Below, piece by piece: positions 56,060 through 64,000 of a DNA stretch of 64,000 nucleotides. A program made the position numbers and the translations under genes. The DNA is taken from NCBI GenBank assembly GCA_963513935.1, contig OY740770.1, positions 85,905,267 through 85,969,266 on the forward strand, given 5' to 3'. Under the pieces are notes generated by a model that was not told the DNA's origin, searched no databases, and was given only the letters and a program-made list of their open reading frames with translations. The stretch is from Aphrophora alni. Its lineage: Eukaryota > Arthropoda > Insecta > Hemiptera > Aphrophoridae. Positions within the stretch are counted from its first letter, which is position 1. Every line of letters begins with the position of its first letter.

Positions 56060-56288
56060 TTTTAGTGTTGTTAATGTTATTAAAATGTTACGTTTTGGTT
56101 TTAGATATATTTCTTAATTTTACGTCGTGGAGCTTTTTATGTCTCTTTTTGTGAAGGCATTGATTACTTGCGATGATTTTTCTTTTAAACATAAAACAAA
56201 ATATTAAATAGTATTTTCTTAAAATAGAGTTTATAATGACGACAGTCAACTTTTATTTTACTTTTTTTACATGTCATTTCTATACCGG

Positions 56289-56291
<3 letters not shown>

Positions 56292-56324
<33 letters not shown>
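56292..56324. repeat. (TA)n microsatellite
   Basis: A pure TA run of about 33 bp between the LINE and repeat P copy 3. Confidence 0.97.
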
Positions 56325-56326
<2 letters not shown>

Positions 56327-56363
56327 CTTCCAATATGTTACACTAATATGAGACAATATTCTT

Positions 56364-56575
56364 AATATGTCGCTAAAATTGGAACAAAATCGGTAGAGAT
56401 GATCGGTATTTTGTTGTTATAGAGGTAACTCCCGAACGGGTTATCACGTTTCGAGATATGGCCATAATATGCCAACTTATGAAATTTAACCAACGGTCCG
56501 CTTGTTTGGGCTGCAGAAAACTGCAAAAACAACAGATATCAGTTAGACGTCATTCATAAACCTTTGGGCAAACAG
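56364..56575 (+). repeat. interspersed repeat family P, copy 3
   Basis: It has the head CGCTAAAATTGGAACAAAAT (56371), the middle GAGATATGGCCATAATATGC (56453) and a TTTGGGCTGCAGAAAACTGC block. It ends with a GATATCAGTTAGACGTCATT and CATAAACC segment. Spacing between head and middle is only about 85 bp, much shorter than in the other copies. Confidence 0.6.
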
Positions 56576-57239
56576 TATATCAAAACGAGACGTTTAAGCG
56601 AATGGCTTAAATTCCATTGGTTTTTCACATCACGTGATTTTTTAAAATTATTTATATATTTATTTATTTTTATTCAACACGAAATTTACCTGGCGAGAAA
56701 TGAACCTATAAAGTTCCTGTGATGCACTAAAGTGCATATACATCGTCTGTTCTGATTCAAGGATATGTTACGATTATTTTGGATTGCCATATTTGCATTA
56801 TCTGATAGTGATTCATGATTATACAACGTATTAAAAAATACTGAAACAATTGATCTGTTGGAAAAAAAAATCATTCTGTTTTTTTTTTTTTTGTAAATTG
56901 AAACTAAACGGCAAACCCGGTTACGTTGTCGTTTTGTAAACAGTGCACATTATCTAGTAGGGAAACACTAGTTCTTACTTTTCAATATCCTATGCAGTCA
57001 TTTTGGAATGATGCCACCCGTCCCTTGCTTACGGGAAGTTGGTTGTTTTATCTATTCCTTCCTCTATTCTACTTTTCTAGTTTCTCAACTTTGTATGTAT
57101 TACGTATAGTAGTTAAGTGTGTAGCAGACTCCACAATAAACGACAGATATTATTGTTTCAAGTACAACAAACTTATCCTGTCCTCTTGCTTACCTTTTAT
57201 GTGAATACAAAATGTAACTAGACTTCAATGAAGATGTTA
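56576..57239. other. non-coding stretch
   Basis: Contains T-rich 56877-56892 and a 92-codon plus frame (56926-57204) without recognised domain. TAAATTGAAACTAA at 56895-56908 also occurs in copy B at about 59132, so homology to that repeat may begin here. Confidence 0.4.
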
Positions 57240-57780
57240 TTTTATGTTGTTATCGAAATGTGAACATTTGGCGTTAGAAACTGGGGAGGAGTTGAAGTGT
57301 TAAAGGGCGGAGCTTAGCTTTATTAAGAACTAGAGCTGTCACTATATATTTCTCTTATAATAGAAGTCTTTCCTCTTGTAAGATACATTAGTTTTTAAAC
57401 TCCCCTTGTATTGACTTGATGAAATATATATATCGACTGTGACAGTGGAAGCATATTGATTAGTATTTCACTTAAGTCAAGATCACATAAACGGAGGCAT
57501 TCTGATATAAAAGTACCACAGTTATGTATCTAACCACAGTTACAAATAATTTATTCAAGGAAATACTTCCTCTTATATCCAAGTGGGTATTACGAATAAA
57601 AAAACTTTTAAATCTTCTGTATTACGTGTTATGCCGTCAAGTTTTTAAGTTACTAGAACAATCTCATGATTATGATATAAGGTAATTTGTAATAAAAATA
57701 TTAATAGATCAATCAAGAATTATACATCAACGATCTATATTTTTAATTTTTGACTGAATAAACTCATTTCTTTCCTATTT
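57240..57780 (+). repeat. repeat D, diverged copy A
   Basis: Clearly related to 59320-59850: AACTGGGGAGGAGTTGAAGT versus AACTGGAGAGGAGTTGAGGT, then GGGCGGAGCTTA versus GACCGGAGCTTA, AATAATTTATTCA, CTCTTA.ATC, GTTATGC(C)..GTCA.GTTTTTAAGTTA, and ATCAATCAA...ACATCAACG. Homology continues past the point where copies B and C part. Many substitutions and indels; old. Confidence 0.8.
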
Positions 57781-58988
57781 AAAACAATGTTTACCTTCAC
57801 TCATATTTTTAGAGAAACTGACTCTACTTTCTACTTATTGCCGCATATTTTCCCCGATGGTTTTAATTATAGGTATGCTATTGGTTTGCAAAAACAGAAA
57901 CACTTTACATACTTTACATTTGTATGGTCCAATCATACCTCTTGTTAGGTTATAATTCATTTTAAAGTACAAAGGAGTCACGTGGGACATCACTTAGGCC
58001 TACCTTTCGAAAAGCGATGAATCAAGCGGAAATAACATCTGTAATCTTCATAAAATATTACCATTATCTGAATATTTTCTTTCTTTTAATGGCGGGGGGA
58101 TATATTTAATTGTAAAAGCGATGGTACAAACACATATAAAACAACTTGTATTACTTACAAGATTTACATATTTTGTATGTTTGGTGTACACCATTATAAC
58201 TATCGTTTTTTAGACGTAATCAATATGTTGTGTTATATTTACAATATCGTTAGTGTGGGGGGGGGGAACTAGCAAACTAATCAAGGACGGATTTTAAATT
58301 GTAAAATTATCTTATCTTTCTCTCTCCAGATTTAGAGGAGTGAACCCCATCATTTGAAATGACACTATAGAGGGTGTTTGGGCATGTATAGCGAAAGGTT
58401 TATTTGAAATAACTATCAAGGATATTCTTAAGGAAAATGTCAATGGAAGTCACTTCAGTTCTACTCCGTGGATTTAATAAAGTGATGGTACTTGAATATT
58501 TTATTGAAATATCTGTTTTTATAGGTATCGATTTTTTGTATTGTACATTTTGAAATTCTGAATATCTTCCGTCTGAATTTTACATGCATATGTGATCTTT
58601 TTTGAATTTTTCAAAGTTAGGTGCTACTATTGAACTATGATTTTGTTTTATGTTGTTTGGCACATTCAATTTTTTCTTTAGGTCAGAACCTAATTTATTC
58701 TAGATTTTTAGAGATTGTGAAATATAAAACCAACTTTATAAATTAGCGTCAGCTGTTCATTTTTACATTGAGAATTTGTGTGATAAAGGGCTTAAATTTC
58801 TCGATGTTTTTCGTTACTCCTCCCACACTAGTAAATACAACAGTTCTACCCATGTATCGTAAGCTATGGAACTTTTTTGTAAATACAAATTCAATTGTTA
58901 TAATTTAAAGTAAAATGTGGACTAGAAATCAATATAACCTTCGGAAATCGTAGGTTCTTTATATGTTACAATAATTGCGTTTAGTTGT
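57781..58988. other. non-coding stretch
   Basis: A G10 homopolymer lies at 58257-58266. No gene or transposon motif recognised. Confidence 0.55.
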
Positions 58989-59715
58989 ATTAAGTCATTG
59001 ATATTATAGTTTTTGGATTTTAAATATTTTTGTTATGTTTAATCGAGTTTTAAAAAACCGTAATCAAGATACAAACTGTTGAATACAAAATAATTCAAAC
59101 GTCATATAATCTCTTCTAAACCGATTATTTCATAAATTGAAACTAAGGGTTAGACAGACGTTCTGTCCAGGTTTGTCACAGGTTTTAGCTGTCTTGTGTC
59201 ATTTTGTTGTTATGTACACTTAATAAGAAATGTCAGAGACCGAATGCTTGTAGTTAAGAAATGAACCCTCACCTTTTACTCTCGTTGAAGAATTTTAACA
59301 AACGCGTTATTTCGTTCGGTTATTAAAATGTGAGCTTTTGGGTTTTACAAACTGGAGAGGAGTTGAGGTTGTAAGGACCGGAGCTTACCTTTTAGAACTA
59401 CATCTGTGACGATAATTTTTCTTCTTACAAAAATTTTCAGCGTCTCTTACAACATAGCTAATCTTTTATAATATACACTACATATTTATACATATTTATT
59501 GGCCTAATAATGTATGAAAGTACATTGATTATTATTACACTTTAAGTTATGAGGCCATACTATATGGAGCTTACAGTCAAATCTTAAAACACCGCATTTA
59601 TGTTTTTCAGTGACTAATAATTTATTCAGTAAACTATTTGCTCTTACATCTACATGAGTTCTATGAATTTGTGTTCCTTATGAGTTATGCATCAATCCGT
59701 CAGTTGAAGTTTAGT
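58989..59715 (+). repeat. repeat D, copy B (727 bp)
   Basis: Matches 62801-63527 end to end with no indels that I can see and about 11 substitutions (roughly 98.5 % identity by eye). Homology with older copy A continues for about 135 bp beyond 59715, whereas copy C stops there, so B is closer to the source. No recognised protein or terminal repeats. Confidence 0.96.
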
Positions 59716-60742
59716 TAAACAGTAGAATATTATTTTCGTAACATATCGTAGTGATCTTATTAATAATATAAAAAGGATTTTAAATGTATATTGATCAATC
59801 AATAACACATCAACGCTCAACTATTTTGTTTCTGATTGAATTAATTTATATAAAGAATTCGCTTGAAATGGGAACCACTAGAAAAAACTTCAATCACCAA
59901 ATGAAAGAAATCATAATTTGCCATAATTCATACTTTGTTCAAGATGAAGTTTCACTAAATCATTATCCCTAGTTAAATGTACACGTAGTTGTGTATATAA
60001 CAGTTGAGTACCAAAAACGTTGGTACTGAGGTAGTCTTAGGAACGTCTTATTGACAAATAAAGAGTTTATTGTGGAATATTATATTTTATTTTGTGGCAA
60101 AAGGAAGAAATACAACAAAAAAAACAAAAAAAAAACAAACGATTTCCTCTCTACTTAAAAGTTTACCTTCACGCCTTGAGAATTTAACTCACTCCGTACC
60201 CCCTACTTTTCCTCCACAAATTTTCCGAGATGGTTTAAGAATAAAAAAAAAAAAAATTGTAGTCTTTTTTACGTTTTAAGGCCCAGTAATTGCTGCTCCA
60301 CCCTTACTTTTACGAGAATTCATTACGTAAATTCGAAGGAATCAAATGACATAGTATTTGAGTGTAGGAGCAAAAGCCAACCGACCCAAAATTTGACGAT
60401 GGTGATCCAGGTAATTTTGCTTTTGGCAGGGCGAGGGCTCGTGGAGGAAATACATTAGTCATAAGACGGGGGTGGGGAGGGATTCCCAGAATAGCCGCAT
60501 TTTTTGTCTAAATAGAACCAATAGACACCCAAGCTCCGGACAATATACATTATTGTTATATTGTCAGCATTTAGTATTATTATTTAGAATTTAAAATACT
60601 ATAACAATCGTAACAGTTCATTGACCAACAGTTGCTTATCTCATTCGGTAAGGAGCATATTTAACAAATAACTGTAATTTACCTTCCTTCGAAATTTTAT
60701 AAGTTCATGTAAATGACTGCAGGGAGTAGGTAGAACCCATTG
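59716..60742. other. non-coding stretch
   Basis: The first about 135 bp are the continued homology with copy A. The remainder has A-runs (60117-60137, 60243-60256) and a modestly GC-richer stretch at 60400-60540 with no recognised content. Confidence 0.5.
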
Positions 60743-60932
60743 TTAAATGAAACACAAACACAATATTTAGTCTTGCTGAACATGGTTTCACCAGTTACGG
60801 CATTTACGAGGCATCTGGACGCACACTAAAGTAAGTGATGCCCATGGTAAATGCCGCAACTGTGAAACCATTGTTGGCAAACTCAATATACTGTTAAATA
60901 AACTAAATACTTGGTTTGTGTTTCATTTTTAA
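60743..60932. repeat. 190-bp foldback hairpin flanked by TTAA
   Basis: The outer arms AAATGAAACACAAAC and its near-complement GTTTGTGTTTCATTT, the middle arms TGGTTTCACCAGTTACGGCA and TGCCGCAACTGTGAAACCA, and the inner GGCATC and GATGCC nest in one long stem with a loop of about 20 nt. TTAA sits at both ends (60743-60746, 60929-60932), as expected for piggyBac-type target duplication, although TTAA is common in AT-rich DNA. The right arm carries an extra internal segment. No coding. It is a MITE candidate or a long-hairpin RNA source. Confidence 0.88.
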
Positions 60933-62800
60933 TATTTGTCCATATAAAAATTAAAATAAATACTTTTTTGAGAGGCCTAGAGTGCAATAGTGCCCTAAGC
61001 CCGCGGAACCTAGTTCTGGAATATTGAGCTTTGATTCTTTGATACTTTTTTATCACATAATTGTTACGTTGTCCGATTTACATGATCATAATCCGTTTAG
61101 ATGGTCATGGTTATTTTTTTTAAATAAGCTACTTTTTTAATGGAGTTAATTTTGCTTCTCAATTTTACAAAATTGTTTCATGTTGATAAATTTAACATTA
61201 TTACTGAACGAAAATTGTCTTTTATACATAAACATTGTGGCAGAAAATAAACAGACTTTACTTTAAAATAGTGTTATGCTTTTGCTCTCTTTATAAATTC
61301 ATATAAAAAGATCACTTATCAAATTATTCTACCAATAAACAATTCTAGGATTACCAAATAATGTGTTAACTTTGTCCAAAACCTCTTAAATCACCCGCCC
61401 TTATCTCATGGTAAAAGCAAAACTTTGTTCCTAAAATATCGGCAGACCAACTTCAACCGGGGTAGTGGGGGGTTGGTCAACTTAAGCAATTAGTCGTTTC
61501 GGTTATATACATCCCCTCTTTATTTAAAGGACCTTTCATTGCTCACTTTATATATATTGTTTTTCTTCAGATGAAATGAATTTAAACTCACACAATGTTA
61601 GTAAAATGTAAACAGCAGAATAATCCCTTCCTTTCCTTTTACGTTACTCCACTTTAATATGTAGTTAAATTTTGCTAGAGTGTTTTGTTTGCCAATCGGT
61701 AGCCTATTTCTACCCTACACCCTCACAATTCAAGTAAATTACAAATACGTACGCAGCGCACATAGTTCCTTTTCATGAACATAAATTAAAAATTAAAATT
61801 AAAAACATTGAAGATATGAAATGCCATTGCATTCAGATTCTCAAATAACTAACCAAAACAACGATATTTTTACAAACATGTGCACGAAAATTGAGAACTA
61901 TCAACGAATTTTTGTTGTTCCTCATTAATTTATGTTAAAACAGATTTTAAAACCATTTTAAATTAAATGAATATCCATCGATGTTCTTTTTCAAACCAAA
62001 AATTGCTAATACTTTAGAATTTCAGATGGAATTTAAACATATTTTTAACCCAAGATTAAACCCGTCAAGGGAATATATATTTCATCTTCTTATTTTAGAA
62101 TATAACCTAATTGTTTTTGTAGAAAGTTTACAATTAAAATCAATAGTTAAATAATGTTTTGTTGTTACGTATGTACTTTTGGTGTTATTGTTCTCCACAC
62201 AAAAAATACTATAGTTTCATTCCTTTTGACTAATAATTTTAAATTTGATTTCATCGTCTCAAAAACTGTAGTGTGCAAGTTCTATCACAAATAAGGTAGT
62301 TACAACCAAAAACCCAATATAACAAATGTCTACACTCTTATCTTTGTGCATTAATGTCTTTTTATATTTAGTTGTCAGATATTGACGTAATTTTATACGT
62401 CAGTAGGTAGAATGACGTATAGATTATTCCCAATAATATCTACATGGCTGAATTTATACCAATGAATGGATTTGTTATATTTTTTTATATGGTGCCATAT
62501 TACATCTGAAAATAAATCCATACTGTGTTTGTCGATTAAGTAATATAATTTACACTAAGAGATTCGATAAAATTAATTTAAAATTGGAACACTGGAAATT
62601 GCCTCTTTGTTTATCCCACATTTCCATATTCAATCAAGCTAGGAATAATAGAGACACATATATAAGAAAATAAGAATTTTACTTATAATGTTGTATTTTG
62701 TACAGTTTGTTCGAGGAATGAAGAGTATTCAGTGAATATCATTTAAATCAATCAAACACTGATTTGTTCCCTGTGGACCAAAGTATTTCAATGCATGTAC
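60933..62800. other. AT-rich non-coding stretch
   Basis: Three TGACGTA/TACGTCA-type motifs cluster at 62380-62420, two facing each other. GACCAAC/GTTGGTC are paired at 61446-61480. No gene recognised. Confidence 0.55.
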
Positions 62801-63527
62801 ATTAAGTCATTGATATTATAGTTTTTGGATTATAAATATTTTTGTTATGTTTAATCAAGTTTTAAAAAACCGTAATCAAGATACAAACTGTTGAATAGAA
62901 AATAATTCAAACGTCATATAATCTCTTCTAAACCGATTATTTCATAAATTGAAACTAAGGGTTAGACAGACGTTCTGTCCAGGTTTGTCACAGGTTTTAG
63001 CTGTCTTGTGTCATTTTGTTGTTATGTACACTTAATAAGAAATGTCAGAGACCGAATGCTTGTAGTTAAGAAATGAACCCTCACCTTTTTCTTTCGTTGA
63101 AGAATTTTAACAAACGCGTTATTTCGTTCGGTTATTAAAATGTGAGCTTTTGAGTTTTACAAAATGGAGAGGAGTTGAGGTTGTAAGGACCGGAGCTTAC
63201 CTTTTACAACTACATCTGTGACGATAATTTTTCTTCTTACAAACATTTTCAGCGTCTCTTACAACATAGCTAATCTTTTATAATATACACTACATATTTA
63301 TACATATTTATTGACCTAATAATGTATGAAAGTACATTGATTATTATTACACTTTAAGTTATGAGGCCATACTATATGGAGCTTACAGTCAAATCTAAAA
63401 ACACCGCATTTATGTTTTTCAGTGACTAATAATTTATTCAGTAAACTATTTGCTCTTACATCTACATGAGTTCTATGAATTTGTGTTCCTTATGAGTTAT
63501 GCATCAATCCGTCAGTTGAAGTTTAGT
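62801..63527 (+). repeat. repeat D, copy C (727 bp)
   Basis: Near-identical direct copy of 58989-59715, starting ATTAAGTCATTGATATTATA and ending GAAGTTTAGT, with abrupt loss of similarity on both sides. Low divergence implies recent duplication, or gene conversion between the two. Confidence 0.96.
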
Positions 63528-63903
63528 ACAAGAATTAATATAATTAATATAATTAATAAAATAATTAGTCCGAGATTAATACAAGAAATTGTTCCATTTA
63601 GATGAAGATATTTAGAAAAATCTTGATTGTTTTATAGTAAGCCTATACTATATTTTATGTCTTTAAAACACACAATAAACACCAAAAAACATACCACAGA
63701 TTGCATGAAGCTTAAAAAAGGGCTTTTGTAATTGTGTGTTAGATATTGTCCTCTCCACATCACAGAAATAGATCTTTCAATTCCGTTTGAACGATATTAT
63801 AAATATAATCGCCCCCCTGTCAAAACTATTTTGATTAAAAGCAACTGTTTGTGACTTATTTCCTCTGTTGTTAAAATCTGAAAACCCTTTTCTGTTATCA
63901 TCG
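63528..63903. other. non-coding stretch
   Basis: Opens with a short AATATAATT tandem (63535-63565). Otherwise nothing recognised. Confidence 0.5.
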
Positions 63904-64000
63904 CTTACAAAAAGATCATGAAATGAAACTCCTAGACCTCGAATACTCTAATAGTGTCAAGGTCGGGTGAGAGACCTGATAGGAAAGATAAAAAGAAAGA
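63904..64000 (+). repeat. unclassified interspersed repeat R, copy 3 (cut by window end)
   Basis: GAAACTCCTAGACCTCGAAT, then ACTCTAATAGTGTCAAGG, then TGATAGGAAAGATAAAAAG match copy 2 at 52926-53013 and the minus strand of copy 1. A frame reads MKLLDLEYSNSVKVG before a stop. The element continues beyond the window. Confidence 0.75.

Larger units (their letters stand above)
54305..56100 (+). mobile_element. I/Jockey-type LINE carcass
   Basis: Plus-strand remnants appear in the canonical order of a non-LTR retrotransposon: a frame with LSILKIHHQNIN (54340-54400), endonuclease motifs (54640-54880), reverse transcriptase motifs (55110-55520), the C-terminal HILIDC motif (55650) and a tandem-repeated 3' region (55809-56059). 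Such elements copy themselves by nicking target DNA and reverse-transcribing their RNA at the nick. Large deletions separate the blocks: an intact ORF2 of this group is around 900 codons or more, whereas here about 1 kb spans endonuclease to C-terminus. Many stops and shifts show it is inactive. A clean poly-A or target-site duplication was not identified. Confidence 0.93.

Overview
This 64 kb window is AT-rich nuclear DNA from a eukaryote, most likely an arthropod and plausibly a hemipteran insect. No gene runs through any long stretch, microsatellites are long, and mariner/Tc1 transposase and I/Jockey-type LINE relics are scattered on both strands. There is a short CCTAA array, which is the insect-type telomere unit, and a recurrent degenerate ATGGCGG(C)CAT motif. 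The arthropod call is inference; no diagnostic host gene was found. I see no intact host protein-coding gene, tRNA or rRNA gene. The window is best read as intergenic or large-intron sequence.

Layout. 0-15 kb holds broken mariner/Tc1 transposases, all decayed, at 329-665, 5066-5209, 5292-5498 and 14599-14790, with a doubtful one at 12707. It also holds a 77-bp inverted-repeat pair at 4825/5307 and a 140-bp local duplication at 9.0/9.8 kb. 16.25-17.48 kb is an isolated GC- and CpG-rich island. It has minus-strand promoter-like motifs and, 0.6 kb downstream on the same strand, a near-match to the histone mRNA 3' stem-loop, yet no histone ORF lies between them. 18-35 kb is mostly AT-rich filler with (AT)n, a 290-bp (CT)n tract and an interspersed repeat at 28.5 kb. 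35.9-39.5 kb has two minus-strand LINE C-terminal relics and a second copy of the 28.5-kb repeat family. 40.6-46.4 kb has a second (CT)n tract, a 75-bp (AT)n tract and a strongly diverged minisatellite of about 48-bp period at 43.64-44.26 kb.

52.9-64 kb is the most structured part. It contains an I/Jockey-type LINE carcass with recognisable endonuclease, reverse transcriptase and C-terminal Cys/His motifs plus an 84-bp tandem array in its 3' region. It also contains a three-copy repeat at 57.2, 59.0 and 62.8 kb, two copies of which match over 727 bp with about 11 differences. A 190-bp foldback hairpin bounded by TTAA lies at 60.74-60.93 kb. Finally there are two of the three copies of an unclassified interspersed repeat (10.5, 52.9 and 63.9 kb), which shares a 21-bp perfect block between two copies.

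The genes do not work together as a pathway. The window is a record of transposon insertion, decay and local duplication. The items most worth following are the histone-like island without a histone, the B/C duplication, the TTAA foldback and the unclassified three-copy repeat.
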